Notes: a model not told the origin generated them from the letters alone. 64,000 nt of DNA from Marinobacter sp. ATCH36 (GCF_023555055.1 NZ_JAMJPL010000008.1:1-64000); one strand, 5' to 3'; shown: positions 10,172 through 20,605, counted from the first letter of the stretch. Made by a program: numbers and translations.

Positions 10172-10309
10172 TGAGCCCCCAGGGCCGATAATAAGTGTTA
10201 CGTTTGAGTCAGATTTTTGCAATCGGCAGCGAGTGCCACTGCACAAGGAAGCAGATCCCCGTTACAATGCCCCACTACTCGAATTTTCGCCATTATACGG
10301 GATTCCGGC

Positions 10310-11143
10310 ATGAGATCAGTTGTTCGATTACTGCTAGTGACTACCGCAGCACTGTTGATCAGTGCATGCGCCTCAAACGAGCAGGAAGAAGTGTTGCCGG
10401 AAGAAACCTATTACGAGAACGCCCGCGATGCGATGAACTCGGGCAATTTCAACGAAGCCGAACTGAATCTCGATTATCTGGAAACCTATTATCCCTTCGG
10501 CCGCTATGCGGAACAGGCGCAACTGGACCTGATCTATGCCCGCTACCAGAACCTAGACCTGGAAGGTGCCCGCGCCGCCGCTGACCGTTTTCTTCGCCTG
10601 AACCCACAAAGCGACCACGCGGATTATGCCCTTTATATGCGGGGACTGGCGTCCTACAACCTGGACGTTGGCCTGGCAGCGAGGTATTTCCCGGTTGACG
10701 TTGCGGCCAGGGACCCCGGCGAGCAACGCCAGGCCTTTCGGGATTTTTCCGAGCTGCTGAACCGTTATCCGTCCAGCGAATATGCCCCTGATGCCCGTCA
10801 GCGCATGATTGCCATCCGCAACCGCCTCGCCGAACTGGAGCTATTTGCAGCTCGTTACTACATCAGCCGTGAGGCGTATATCGCGGCCAATAACCGGGCG
10901 CGCTTCATCGTGGAAAACTACTCCACCACGCCTTCCGTGGAAGAAGCGCTGATAATTCTGGCCGAAACCTTCCGCTTCATGGACCTGAAAAAGGCCTCTG
11001 CCGATGCTGTTGCCATGCTGGAAGACAACTTCCCGGACAGCACCGCCTTCAACGAAGACGGCGAGTTTCAGGCCGACATCCTGAAGCGCAAGGACCGTTC
11101 CCTGTCCAGCGTGGTCACCTTCGGCCTGATGGGCGATGAATAG
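10310..11143 (+). CDS. bamD: Outer membrane assembly lipoprotein BamD
   Basis: Essential lipoprotein of the BAM complex that folds beta-barrel proteins into the outer membrane. The protein begins with a lipoprotein signal (MRSVVRLLLVTTAALLISAC), giving an acylated cysteine at residue 20. The remaining 258 residues are TPR-like helical repeats characteristic of BamD/YfiO (YYENARDAMNSGNFNEA, LDLIYARYQNLDLEGA). The start at 10310 is chosen because the lipobox then lies at the normal distance; an upstream ATG at 10217 would bury it. A TACAAT at 10263-10268 may be its -10 box, but no good -35 precedes it. Confidence 0.96.
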   Translation: MRSVVRLLLVTTAALLISACASNEQEEVLPEETYYENARDAMNSGNFNEAELNLDYLETYYPFGRYAEQAQLDLIYARYQNLDLEGARAAADRFLRLNPQSDHADYALYMRGLASYNLDVGLAARYFPVDVAARDPGEQRQAFRDFSELLNRYPSSEYAPDARQRMIAIRNRLAELELFAARYYISREAYIAANNRARFIVENYSTTPSVEEALIILAETFRFMDLKKASADAVAMLEDNFPDSTAFNEDGEFQADILKRKDRSLSSVVTFGLMGDE

Positions 11144-12808
11144 TTAATTGCCGCTCTTCCAACCATTGGTGATGGGATAGCGGCGATCCTTGCCAAACCC
11201 TCGCTCGGTAATCCGCACACCAATGGGCGCCTGCCTGCGCTTGTACTCGTTGATATCCACCAGGCGCACAACCCTGTCTACATCTGCCCTGTCGAAGCCC
11301 TGCGCAACAATAGCGTCCGCGCTCAGATCACGTTCTACGTAAAGATTAAGTATCTGGTCGAGGACATCGTAGCCCGGTAGGCTGTCCTCGTCTTTCTGAT
11401 CAGGCGCCAGTTCTGCCGATGGTGGACGGGTAATCACCCGCTCGGGAATCACCTGGGAAAGACTGTTACGGTACCAGGCAAGACGGAACACGAGCGTTTT
11501 TGGAACGTCCTTGAGCACATCAAAGCCGCCCGCCATATCGCCGTACAAGGTCGAGTAGCCCACCGCCATTTCGCTTTTATTGCCGGTTGTCAGCACCAAT
11601 GAGCCAAACTTGTTGGACAGGGACATCAGCAGCACGCCACGCAGTCGTGCCTGCAGGTTTTCTTCGGTAGTGTCCTGTTGTGTTCCCTCGAAGGGTGCCG
11701 CCAGGGTTTCCATGAAGGCATCGTACATGGGTTCGATAGAGAACACGTCATACTGCACGCCCAAAGCGGCCGCTTCTGCCTCGGCATCCTCAATGCTCAT
11801 ACTGGCGGTATAGCGAAAAGGCATCATCACCGCCCGAACCCGATCGGCCCCCAGGGCATCAACCGCGATGGCAACGGTCACCGCTGAATCAATACCCCCG
11901 GACAGTCCCAGAACCACGGACTTGAAGCCGTTTTTGTTGACGTAATCCCGCACGCCCAGCACCAGGGCCTTATAGACATTCTCTTCCAGAGAGGGTTCGG
12001 CAAGCTCGGGCTGGGAGATAGGCTGGCAGTGATGCTCGCAAATAAAGTCCACCGGGTAGAGCCCTTCACTGAACTGTGGAGCTTCCGCGGCCAGAGCGCC
12101 GGAATGGTCATAGACCATTGAGCCACCATCAAAAACCAGTTCGTCCTGACCACCTACCAGATTCACATAAGCAATACTGACCCGGTTCTTGCAGGCCTTG
12201 CGTTCGATGAGTGCCTTGCGGCGATTCTGTTTGTCGATGTCGTAGGGCGACGCATTGAGATTGATGACCAGTTTTGCGCCCGCTGCGGCGGCGTCCTCCA
12301 CCGGACCATCGCTCCAGATATCCTCGCAAACGGTGATGCCGACTGGCACTCCCCTAATATCGGCTACCAGCGTGTCAGCGCCATTCGCAAAGTAGCGCTT
12401 TTCATCAAATACCTGGTAGTTGGGAGGAAACCGTTTGAAATAGCGACCGGTTATCTCTCCACTTTGCAGAACCACTGCCGCGTTGTACAACAGCGCGCCT
12501 TCCCTGATTGGTGCTCCCACAACAATAGCGGGACCAAGCCGCGCATCCTGCAGTGCCGCCAGGGCCTCGGCAATGCGTAAGTCCATGCTGGGGCGCAGCA
12601 GGAGATCTTCCGGGGGGTAGCCGGTCAGGCACAACTCCGGAAACACCACCAGATCTGCCTGATGCTCTTCCTCCGCGCGCCGGGTGGCCTCAATCACCTT
12701 GCCAGTATTGCCGGGAATATCGCCCACCAGGAAATCGAGCTGGGCCATAACCACTCTCAGTTTTCCCAGCATCGGGCCGACGGGTGACTGATCCTTTTGC
12801 ACGGACAT
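11144..12808 (-). CDS. nadE: Glutamine-dependent NAD+ synthetase
   Basis: Last step of NAD synthesis: amidates nicotinate adenine dinucleotide using glutamine and ATP. It is the two-domain form (554 residues). The N-terminal nitrilase-type glutaminase has the Glu-Lys-Cys triad in FPELCLTGYPPEDLL, NYQVFDEKRYF and VGITVCEDIW. The C-terminal synthetase has the PP-loop LGLSGGIDSAVT (about residue 290). The start at 12808 has CAGGAG 7 nt upstream; ATG codons at 12835 and 12772 are less likely. A perfect TATAAT on the minus strand (12845-12850) may be its -10. It is divergent from pilS. Confidence 0.96.
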   Translation of the reverse strand: MSVQKDQSPVGPMLGKLRVVMAQLDFLVGDIPGNTGKVIEATRRAEEEHQADLVVFPELCLTGYPPEDLLLRPSMDLRIAEALAALQDARLGPAIVVGAPIREGALLYNAAVVLQSGEITGRYFKRFPPNYQVFDEKRYFANGADTLVADIRGVPVGITVCEDIWSDGPVEDAAAAGAKLVINLNASPYDIDKQNRRKALIERKACKNRVSIAYVNLVGGQDELVFDGGSMVYDHSGALAAEAPQFSEGLYPVDFICEHHCQPISQPELAEPSLEENVYKALVLGVRDYVNKNGFKSVVLGLSGGIDSAVTVAIAVDALGADRVRAVMMPFRYTASMSIEDAEAEAAALGVQYDVFSIEPMYDAFMETLAAPFEGTQQDTTEENLQARLRGVLLMSLSNKFGSLVLTTGNKSEMAVGYSTLYGDMAGGFDVLKDVPKTLVFRLAWYRNSLSQVIPERVITRPPSAELAPDQKDEDSLPGYDVLDQILNLYVERDLSADAIVAQGFDRADVDRVVRLVDINEYKRRQAPIGVRITERGFGKDRRYPITNGWKSGN

Positions 12809-12893
12809 AACGCAGCTCCTGTAACTCATTGCCATTAAAAGGCTATTATAACCCCGCAGGGCAACAGAATTCTCCCGGGATACCCATCGGATT

Positions 12894-14543
12894 ATGGCAA
12901 AAACACCAACAACTGAGCTTCAGCCCCACGCGGATACACCCCGCGCCAGCCAGATGGGCAGGCTGTTTCGCATTTACAACCATTACAGGGTAGTTGTCAG
13001 CGTTATTCTTGTGGCGCTGTTGTTTGTTGATCCGATCAATTTCGATTCCCGTTTCCGGGCCATGGAATATTACCAGGCCGGGGTGGTGAGCTATCTGGCT
13101 ATCAACGGCTTTATCGCGCTGGTGATGGTGGCCGGTTTCCAGCCGCGAAGCCGCCACATCACCATTTCGATCCTGATGGATATCCTGATTCTCCACACCC
13201 TCTTGCTTACCAGCACCGGTATCACCAATGGGCTGGCCAATCTGGTGATCGTCTCGGTGGCAGCCGGAAATATTCTGACACCCACCAGAATCGGTACTTT
13301 CTACGCTGCGCTGGGCGCAATCTGCTCCCTGGGTATTTCAACCTGGTCCGTGATGGCGTTTGGCGACTCAGCTGATGAAATCGTCCGGGCGGGCTCATTA
13401 GGCATTCTCTACTTTTCGGCAGCATTCATTCTGCAATACATTTCCCGGCGAATGCTGCGCAGCGAGGCTTTGGCCAGTTCACGGGCCCGGAGCATTGCCG
13501 AGCTGGAACAGATCAACCGCCAGATCATCCAGCGCATGCGCACGGGCATTCTTGTTCTGGACCGGTTCGGGCAGATCCGCCTTGCCAACGCGGCGGCCGA
13601 AGAGCTGCTATTCGGAATCGCCGTTGACGAAGCCAGCGAACAACCCAGCCGGGGGCGCAACCTGCCCCAACCACTTCGTCTGGGCCTCGAAGCCTGGCTG
13701 AAGGACCCGACCCGCAGAACAGAACCGTTTCAGGCCACACCAACCTCGCCAATGGTACAGGTTAATTTTACCCAGCTTGACCAGCAACGGGGTGACCAGA
13801 TCCTGGTGTTCATCGACGACATGAGTAAGGTGACTCAACAGGCGCAGCAGATGAAACTCGCCTCCCTGGGGCGACTGACAGCGGGCATCGCCCACGAAAT
13901 CCGCAATCCTCTGGGCGCCATCAGCCATGCGTCACAGCTCATGGGGGAGTCCCCCAACCTTGATGACGGAGACCGCAAAATGCTGGACATCATTGAACGG
14001 CATTCCCATCGGGTAAACGGCATCATTGAAAACGTACTGGACCTGTCCCGCCGCCGCGCCGCCAATTCCGACCTCATTGATATCGGCCAGTGGCTTTCAG
14101 CGTTTCGTGACGATTACCTCCAGACCCAGGATAATGATCACCGGAAACCTGCTCACATTGATCTGCGAACGGAAACCAACCTTCCTCAGGCCCGTTTTGA
14201 CGTCAGCCAGATCGAGCAGGTTATGGTGAATCTTTGCGATAACGGGCTACGCTACAGCGAGCAAAATACCGGTGAGCGGAAAATCGAACTCAATGCCGGC
14301 GCCACCGCTGACGGTGAGAGGGCCTATGTGGATGTCCGTGACTTCGGCCCCGGCATTATTCCGGAGCACCGGGTTTCCGTTTTTGAGCCATTTTTCACAA
14401 CCGACAAGAGCGGGACAGGCCTCGGTCTTTATCTGGCACGGGAACTGTGCGAGGCTAATCAGGCCCACCTGTCGCTGGTGGATGATAAGCGGCTTGGCTG
14501 TTGTTTTCGCATTACATTTGCCCATCACGGGCGAATGATCTAA
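12894..14543 (+). CDS. pilS: Sensor histidine kinase PilS
   Basis: Membrane sensor kinase that in Pseudomonas reads pilin levels and phosphorylates PilR to control pilA. Residues about 25-190 hold six hydrophobic segments, the PilS-type membrane domain, then a linker/PAS-like region with MRTGILVLDRFGQIRLANAAA (about 217), a dimerization/phosphoacceptor helix LTAGIAHEIRNPLGAISHAS (His about 332), and the ATPase domain with N-box VNLCDNGLRYS, DFGPGI and GTGLGLYL. The N-terminal 25 residues are polar. The ribosome site is weak, so the start is uncertain. It is 45 nt upstream of pilR and certainly its partner. Confidence 0.93.
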   Translation: MAKTPTTELQPHADTPRASQMGRLFRIYNHYRVVVSVILVALLFVDPINFDSRFRAMEYYQAGVVSYLAINGFIALVMVAGFQPRSRHITISILMDILILHTLLLTSTGITNGLANLVIVSVAAGNILTPTRIGTFYAALGAICSLGISTWSVMAFGDSADEIVRAGSLGILYFSAAFILQYISRRMLRSEALASSRARSIAELEQINRQIIQRMRTGILVLDRFGQIRLANAAAEELLFGIAVDEASEQPSRGRNLPQPLRLGLEAWLKDPTRRTEPFQATPTSPMVQVNFTQLDQQRGDQILVFIDDMSKVTQQAQQMKLASLGRLTAGIAHEIRNPLGAISHASQLMGESPNLDDGDRKMLDIIERHSHRVNGIIENVLDLSRRRAANSDLIDIGQWLSAFRDDYLQTQDNDHRKPAHIDLRTETNLPQARFDVSQIEQVMVNLCDNGLRYSEQNTGERKIELNAGATADGERAYVDVRDFGPGIIPEHRVSVFEPFFTTDKSGTGLGLYLARELCEANQAHLSLVDDKRLGCCFRITFAHHGRMI

Positions 14544-14588
14544 CCAGCCCGGTAGTCTGAACAACGAAATGGAACAAACAACAATCCG

Positions 14589-15977
14589 ATGACCACTCAT
14601 ACAGCGCTGATCGTAGACGACGAACCTGATATCCGGGATCTTCTTGAAATTACCCTCACCCGCATGGGCATAAAGACGCTGACCGCAGCCGATATCACCA
14701 GCGCGAAGAAGCTTCTGGAAAATCACAGTCCACAGCTTTGCCTGACCGACATGAATTTGCCTGACGGTAACGGTATCGAACTGGTGCAGTGGATCCAGCA
14801 AAACAGCCCCTCTACCCCCGTCGCCGTGATTACTGCTTACGGCAACATGGATACGGCTATTGAATCCCTCAAGGCTGGCGCTTTCGATTTTGTCTCCAAG
14901 CCCGTTGAGCTTCCGCGCCTGCGGGAACTGGTCAATAGTGCCCTGAAACTCTCCGAACCGGAATCGGATGCCGATGCCTCGTCTGATGAGCCAGGTTTGT
15001 TGCTGGGCAACTCGGCTGAAATAAAACGCCTGAGGAACCAGGTACGCAAGCTGGCCCGGAGCCAGGCACCCGTTTTCATCAGTGGTGAGTCGGGCAGCGG
15101 CAAGGAATTGGTGGCCCGCATGATTCACCTGCTGGGCCCCCGTCGGGATCACCCTTTCATTGCGGTAAACTGCGGCGCGATTCCTTCCGAGCTGATGGAA
15201 AGCGAGTTTTTCGGCCATAAAAAAGGCAGTTTCACCGGCGCCGTGGATAACAAGGACGGCCTGTTCCGGTCTGCCGATGGCGGCACCCTGTTTCTCGATG
15301 AAGTTGCTGATCTGCCACTGGCCATGCAGGTGAAGCTATTGAGGGCTATCCAGGAAAAAGCGGTCCGGCCGGTTGGCGACACCAAGGAAGTACCGGTGGA
15401 TATTCGCCTGCTCAGCGCCACTCACAAGGACTTGCCGGGCCTTGTTCAGGAGGGCGAATTCCGCCAGGACCTGTTCTACCGTATCAACGTGATCGAGCTT
15501 CCGGTACCGGCGTTACGAGACCGGCCAGATGATATCAGCCTGCTTGCAAACCACATACTTGAGCGCATTGCCCGGGAATACGAATGCGAACCGGCATCCC
15601 TGACTCCGGCTGCCATCGACCGCCTGAAAGATCACGAATTCCCGGGCAACGTTCGAGAGCTGGAGAATATTCTTGAGCGGGCCTTTACGCTTTGCGATGC
15701 AGACCTGATCGGACCGGAAGATCTGCATATCGGCAATGGCCCATCGCCCGCCGGGCTATCGGGCGCAAGTAGCCTTGCAGGAGTCCCTAAAGAACCGGAT
15801 GCACTGACGTTGCCCGAGGGGGAGATCGACCTGGAGAACTACCTCGAAACCATCGAACGCCAAGCCATTGAGAAAGCTCTTGAGGCGACCCGCTGGAACA
15901 AGACAGCGGCGGCCAAGCGTTTGGGGATCAGTTTCCGGGCGTTACGGTATCGGTTGAAGAAGTTGGGGATGGAGTAA
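14589..15977 (+). CDS. pilR: Sigma-54-dependent response regulator PilR
   Basis: NtrC-family activator that, when phosphorylated, drives RpoN-dependent transcription of the major pilin gene. The receiver domain has DDEPD at the N-terminus and phosphoacceptor aspartate in LCLTDMNLPDG (about residue 57). The AAA+ domain has Walker A GESGSGKE (about 165), the sigma-54 contact loop written GSFTGAVDNKDG, close to GAFTGA, and Walker B GGTLFLDEVADL. A Fis-type helix-turn-helix ends the protein (AAAKRLGISFRALRYRLKKL). The GSFTGA variant of the loop is common and functional in PilR. No pilA gene lies in this window. Confidence 0.95.
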   Translation: MTTHTALIVDDEPDIRDLLEITLTRMGIKTLTAADITSAKKLLENHSPQLCLTDMNLPDGNGIELVQWIQQNSPSTPVAVITAYGNMDTAIESLKAGAFDFVSKPVELPRLRELVNSALKLSEPESDADASSDEPGLLLGNSAEIKRLRNQVRKLARSQAPVFISGESGSGKELVARMIHLLGPRRDHPFIAVNCGAIPSELMESEFFGHKKGSFTGAVDNKDGLFRSADGGTLFLDEVADLPLAMQVKLLRAIQEKAVRPVGDTKEVPVDIRLLSATHKDLPGLVQEGEFRQDLFYRINVIELPVPALRDRPDDISLLANHILERIAREYECEPASLTPAAIDRLKDHEFPGNVRELENILERAFTLCDADLIGPEDLHIGNGPSPAGLSGASSLAGVPKEPDALTLPEGEIDLENYLETIERQAIEKALEATRWNKTAAAKRLGISFRALRYRLKKLGME

Positions 15978-16099
15978 GTCTTTTCTTACGGGGGTTTCAG
16001 AGGATTGCTCTATTTCAAAAGGATAGTCATAAGCTACACTGCTGCGAGGATTGAAAACAAATAACGGTTCTCAGGACGAGAGTCGAAGGAGATTCAAGG

Positions 16100-16660
16100 A
16101 TGAAATATTTTCTTGGCCAACGGGGCCTGACCCTGATTGAGCTTGTGATTGCGATCACCATTATTGCTATTGTGGCGACTTACGCCGTCCCTTCACTTTC
16201 ACCCATCATTGAGAATAGCCAGCGCAGAGCCGTTATCAACGATACGCTCGCATTTCTGGCCATGGGTCGCCAGGAGGCGGTAATTAATGGACAAGTCGTT
16301 ACGCTGTGCCCATTGAAAGACGATAACCGCTGCGGTCGGGACTGGAACAAGCCACTGACGCTTTTCTCTGACCCTGACAATCAAAGATCGGTCAGCCACC
16401 GAGAGCAGATCATCCGGGTTCTACCGCCTCCTTCCCACGGGCAATTAAAGGTACGCTCCTTCAGTCGCAGTTATTTTCAGTACCGCCCTGATGGAATGAT
16501 CTATAGCGATATGGGTAATATTACTTGGTGCCCTGAGGACGGAGACGCCCGCAGGGCAGCTCGTTTTTTACTCCCGAAAAGCGGCATCATCCGACTTGCA
16601 AAAGATACGGACGGAGATGGCTATCCAGAGGACTCCCATGGGTCCCCAGTCCAATGTTAG
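16100..16660 (+). CDS. fimT: GspH/FimT-type minor pseudopilin
   Basis: Type IV prepilin-like protein of 186 residues. The class III leader MKYFLGQRG is followed by TLIELVIAITIIAIVATYAV, with Glu at +5 of the mature protein, so PilD should cleave after the glycine and methylate the N-terminus. The C-terminal GspH-like domain carries cysteines (TLCPLKDDNRCGRDW, TWCPEDGD, VQC) that can form disulfides. Its position after pilR matches fimT of Pseudomonas, though it could equally be a second FimU. It faces the fimU-pilE operon convergently, separated from pilE by only 23 nt. Confidence 0.8.
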   Translation: MKYFLGQRGLTLIELVIAITIIAIVATYAVPSLSPIIENSQRRAVINDTLAFLAMGRQEAVINGQVVTLCPLKDDNRCGRDWNKPLTLFSDPDNQRSVSHREQIIRVLPPPSHGQLKVRSFSRSYFQYRPDGMIYSDMGNITWCPEDGDARRAARFLLPKSGIIRLAKDTDGDGYPEDSHGSPVQC

Positions 16661-16683
16661 ATAGGCAACACGCGGTTTCTTAA

Positions 16684-17127
16684 CTACCAACAATCGTTAA
16701 CCGCGCTTCCTCCCTTGGTGGCAGTTTTTGCACCTGCCTGGTTCAGAGTCAGCGTACCGCACTTATCATCAGTCTGTCCGCCAGCTGGGGTTGCAGTCAG
16801 TGTAAACTCATTTCTACTCGGGGTGGCCACTGTGAGGTCATACATCTTGGCTCCATCTTGCGGTGAACGAGTCTGGGGCAGAGTAGGCGCCGAACCTCCA
16901 TCCTCATAGGAATAGTTCTGCTGCACATACTTTCGTTCCATCCACTGGGCCAATGACATAAGATCAGCCTGAGCATTGGCCCGGTGAGTTGCCATCACAT
17001 TATTACGATACGACGGGTATGCGATAGCGGCGATGATGCCGATGATAGCCACCACAATCATCAATTCAATCAGCGTAAAACCTGCACTGTTTCTGCTGCT
17101 CGAACTAGCGTTTAGCTTGTAGATCAT
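16684..17127 (-). CDS. pilE: Minor type IV pilin PilE
   Basis: Minor pilin of the priming complex that starts pilus assembly. The leader MIYKLNASSSSRNSAG precedes FTLIELMIVVAIIGIIAAIA with Glu+5. The C-terminal domain has a cysteine pair (DDKCGTL and NDCW) that frames the D-loop. The start at 17127 overlaps the pilY1 stop in an ATGA junction and has GGAGA 7 nt upstream. It ends the fimU-pilV-pilW-pilX-pilY1-pilE operon. PilY2, present between pilY1 and pilE in P. aeruginosa, is missing here. Confidence 0.9.
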   Translation of the reverse strand: MIYKLNASSSSRNSAGFTLIELMIVVAIIGIIAAIAYPSYRNNVMATHRANAQADLMSLAQWMERKYVQQNYSYEDGGSAPTLPQTRSPQDGAKMYDLTVATPSRNEFTLTATPAGGQTDDKCGTLTLNQAGAKTATKGGSAVNDCW

Positions 17128-20100
17128 TCGGTCATCTCCCGCCAACCTTTGCGTCCGAGCCCAATCACAATCTCCGGTAGCCCGATGAATTCCGCACCAC
17201 CACTTCCTGTACCGAATGTGAGCAGGTTACCCCATACCGCAAGCTGCGAGGGTGTGCTACCTACACGAAAACCACTAGCTCCATCGGTAGAATTTTCGAA
17301 CGCTGGATAGCTCGGCGTAGAATCGTCGGAGCGTAGGATCTCGAAGCCCATAACCCAGCCATCGCCGCCGCCGAGGCAAGGGTTTGCCCCGGGAATCAAC
17401 GTGTTCACATACACGTACTCACCGCGAACAATCGGGTAGTTGACAATACGCTCGCCTGAGGTAGGTAACGGTGTATACCAGCCCTGCTTGGTCTCATAAT
17501 CCACCCGATTATTGGACTCAACGCGGATATCACGGGTAGCTCCATCAATGTTGCCAGACTGGCTCGCTACCGGTGCCTCAACCAGATTGGCTATTGTTAA
17601 CGGCAGCCCTCCGGCGTCGGAGGTTTCATGGACACTGTAAAAATATTGCGCACTGGTGTCAGAAACATCACCGTTTTCAAGGTATTTACCGGTGCCAAAC
17701 AGGATCATAATATTCGGGTCCTTACCACCACCGAGCCCCAGACCTACGCCGGGCGCCGAGGTGATCGGCTGTGACGCCTTGAAATAAGGTACGTCGGCCC
17801 CACCAGAAGTGTAAGCCGTAGTCATTGTACCTTCATCGTTATAGGCAACCCACATATTGCCTTCCAAGTCACCCGCATATACGCGGTCCACCAGATAGTC
17901 ATCGTTTACGTTGTCAACCACGGTTAGCGGCGACAGGCCAGTACCGGCATTGTCGAATTCATGGTAGAGGTAATCCCCCGTTGACCACTCCCCATCGAGG
18001 CCGGCCTCCAGATCCAGCATGAAGAAACCAGTGGTGTCACTGTTATAACCACTTGGCACAAACACAGTCCATCGTATGTTGCCATCCGGCCATTCCATTT
18101 GGGCAATTTCCGGCGGCTCCACCAGGTAGCCGAGATCAGGATGGGTAAACTCCCAGAGCACGCTCTTGGCTGCATTGTCTTCGGAGAACTCGTCCGGGTC
18201 CGTCACATCCAGAGCAAAAATGCCTTTCGCGCCAGCCCGGCTACCTCCAATCAAAACAGTTCGCCACTCGCGGGTGTTGTCAACACCGGTTCCATCAGCC
18301 TTACGCCCCTTGGTGTGCACATCGACTACTTCCAGGTTCAGGTCCACGTAATAACGATGGTCGTAGCCCGGCTGGGTCAGGTAATGAAGCCCTTCATCTG
18401 GCTCTGTAGAGGAAACAAATGACGGTACATAGGCCAGCACTTCCTGGCCACCACCCTCTGTACCGCTTTTTGCCGAGAACCCGTGGAGCATGCCATCGTT
18501 GGCACCCACATAGACAACAGGGTCTCTATCAAGGTTACTGTTCCGGAAAACTGTATAATTACCGTCACCGAAATCATCTGTATTTGGCCAAGCGGAATCC
18601 GGCACACCTACATACCGCGGTGTGGAGTTAACAATGGCACCCAGCAAAGAGGCGCGATCACGGAAGAACTTGCCTTGGCCACTATTTTCCGCCTCGATCG
18701 TGGCCTTACGCTTACCCCGTAGGTACTCGACCCGCAGCTGGGCCAATGACGCATCACCCACTTCCAGGTCCTCTTCCTGTGCGTCAGTCAGATTAGCCCA
18801 CCGGAAAGGCACACCGGTATCACCGTTATAAGTCAACACAGTACGGCTGTCGAAATCAATTCCTTCCAGCTTTTCCCGGGCAGACCAGCCATCGCTATCG
18901 GGGTCTGCCTGGTCAGGGCGACCACTGTCGTTAGCTACCAGGGTAATTGCTTCCAGATCACCGCTCCAGCCGTTAGGGTCGAAGTAGGAAGAGAAGGAAA
19001 GTGCTGCATCTACCGCATCAATAGAAGCGACGTTAAAGTCGAGGCCAGTAGCCGACCCCGCGTTGCCCAAAAACTGGGCAAGAAGATTTTCAAGTTCATT
19101 GCGAAATGTCGATGGATCACCGGCGCTAAAAAAGTCGCCACGACCATTCATTGAAGCATGAAGCAAGTCGTTTATCTTGTCTTCATCAGTGCTTCCTCCC
19201 CACCAATCGACGTATTCGCCATTAATAACGGCATCAACAGCCTCATCCCGGGACACCGTCCCTTCTACCCCGAACCCGATACCATACGTCATCATGTGTT
19301 GCCAGAAGGCAGAGTCACCGACTGTCTGTCGGACACCGTCGTTGCCACTATCAATCACTGGGTCAATAGTCGGAACATAGTTATCGATATCCTCGCGCAA
19401 GTCACGCTTCCAGTAATAGGCAGCAATATCCCCTAGCGTCACACGGCCGGTTAGCCCGTCACTAAAAGGCTGCTCCGCAAGGTACTGACCTGAATCTCCG
19501 GTGCCATTGGCAATCACTGAACCGGGTATGTCATCTGCGTAGTTATCAAGATCCGGATCGTATGAATTACCAGTATTGTAGTAACCATCAGTCATCAACA
19601 TGGTGGCCGAAATCCGGCATTCACGAGCGACGTTGTCAGAACTTTCCGTTGTTGAAGGATCATCAAGCCACGCGCGCTTGCTCTTTTCATAATATTGACC
19701 GGCACCTTCAAGAGCTCTCTGCAACGGGGTAGAGCCACCTGCATTACTGTCATACAGCCAGGCTAAAAAGTCTGACCTGACATCTGCAAACGGCCGCACG
19801 CCCTCCTCAACGCCTCGGACATTGGCGGCATCATCAACATTATTGCGTCCCTGATTAATCAGCCCCCAGCCAAGCCTGAAGTCTAAACTCAGATCTTTAT
19901 TGGCAAACACTGTTCCAATACCAGACTTTGCTGACATTTCGCGAGTGCGATAGTAGGAAAACCAATTGGCAAAATTCTTTCTCTCGACGCCACTATCAAT
20001 AAAGATCTGATCATAGCAGTTGAAGTTTGAAGGGTCGCACCCCTGTCTCCAGTCGAGGTAAAAGGCCTGACTGGCATTCGCAAAAGGACTCAGCGTAAAA

Positions 20101-20594
20101 CCGTATATCCGGTTGCCGCTCCACTGGCCGTAGTAGTAATAATCATCCATGATAGCCCGATAACTTGTATCCAGGTTTAATCGGGCGGAGCCGGAATCAA
20201 ACCCGTTGATCGGAGCATTGTAGAAATCAGCATCAGGATATTGGCCGTCTTCGTCGAGAGGCGGCGCGTAAGTAACATTCGGATTATAGTAAAGCTTATT
20301 GAAAGTCGGGCTGAGCAACGGTGAACGGTTCCCAACATTCATTGCGCAATAGCCGTCTCCGCCATAACTCACATAACTCGGGCAATCTCCAAGATTTCGA
20401 CCACCCATTAGTTCATCAGGCATAAATCCCCAGCGCATAGACCCGGAATCATCCAGAATAAACATCAGGTTCGGGTCCACACCCCCACCAGCCGAAAGGG
20501 GCTTCTGGGAAAAGTTAACCTCAGCCCATCCCGATGTTGGGAGCACCAGAGCCATTCCGACTGCGAGCATTCTGAATTTCAGATTCTTTAACAT
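17124..20594 (-). CDS. pilY1: Type IV pilus tip adhesin/assembly protein PilY1
   Basis: Large exported pilus-tip protein acting in adhesion, mechanosensing and pilus priming. It has a signal peptide (LAVGMALVLPTSGWA). Its N-terminal half is von Willebrand A-like with the MIDAS motif DDSGSM (about residue 48) split by long Asn/Asp/Gly-rich insertions. Its C-terminal half is the PilY1 beta-propeller, including VYVGANDGMLHGFSA and a Ca-binding loop DNVNDDYLVDRVYAGDLEGN. An RGD tripeptide occurs in the middle (NGRGDFF). The start at 20594 (MLKNLK) has GAGG 9 nt upstream and is preferred to the GTG at 20609, which overlaps the pilX stop. Confidence 0.94.
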   Translation of the reverse strand: MLKNLKFRMLAVGMALVLPTSGWAEVNFSQKPLSAGGGVDPNLMFILDDSGSMRWGFMPDELMGGRNLGDCPSYVSYGGDGYCAMNVGNRSPLLSPTFNKLYYNPNVTYAPPLDEDGQYPDADFYNAPINGFDSGSARLNLDTSYRAIMDDYYYYGQWSGNRIYGFTLSPFANASQAFYLDWRQGCDPSNFNCYDQIFIDSGVERKNFANWFSYYRTREMSAKSGIGTVFANKDLSLDFRLGWGLINQGRNNVDDAANVRGVEEGVRPFADVRSDFLAWLYDSNAGGSTPLQRALEGAGQYYEKSKRAWLDDPSTTESSDNVARECRISATMLMTDGYYNTGNSYDPDLDNYADDIPGSVIANGTGDSGQYLAEQPFSDGLTGRVTLGDIAAYYWKRDLREDIDNYVPTIDPVIDSGNDGVRQTVGDSAFWQHMMTYGIGFGVEGTVSRDEAVDAVINGEYVDWWGGSTDEDKINDLLHASMNGRGDFFSAGDPSTFRNELENLLAQFLGNAGSATGLDFNVASIDAVDAALSFSSYFDPNGWSGDLEAITLVANDSGRPDQADPDSDGWSAREKLEGIDFDSRTVLTYNGDTGVPFRWANLTDAQEEDLEVGDASLAQLRVEYLRGKRKATIEAENSGQGKFFRDRASLLGAIVNSTPRYVGVPDSAWPNTDDFGDGNYTVFRNSNLDRDPVVYVGANDGMLHGFSAKSGTEGGGQEVLAYVPSFVSSTEPDEGLHYLTQPGYDHRYYVDLNLEVVDVHTKGRKADGTGVDNTREWRTVLIGGSRAGAKGIFALDVTDPDEFSEDNAAKSVLWEFTHPDLGYLVEPPEIAQMEWPDGNIRWTVFVPSGYNSDTTGFFMLDLEAGLDGEWSTGDYLYHEFDNAGTGLSPLTVVDNVNDDYLVDRVYAGDLEGNMWVAYNDEGTMTTAYTSGGADVPYFKASQPITSAPGVGLGLGGGKDPNIMILFGTGKYLENGDVSDTSAQYFYSVHETSDAGGLPLTIANLVEAPVASQSGNIDGATRDIRVESNNRVDYETKQGWYTPLPTSGERIVNYPIVRGEYVYVNTLIPGANPCLGGGDGWVMGFEILRSDDSTPSYPAFENSTDGASGFRVGSTPSQLAVWGNLLTFGTGSGGAEFIGLPEIVIGLGRKGWREMTE

Positions 20595-20605
20595 AACGGA
20601 CACCC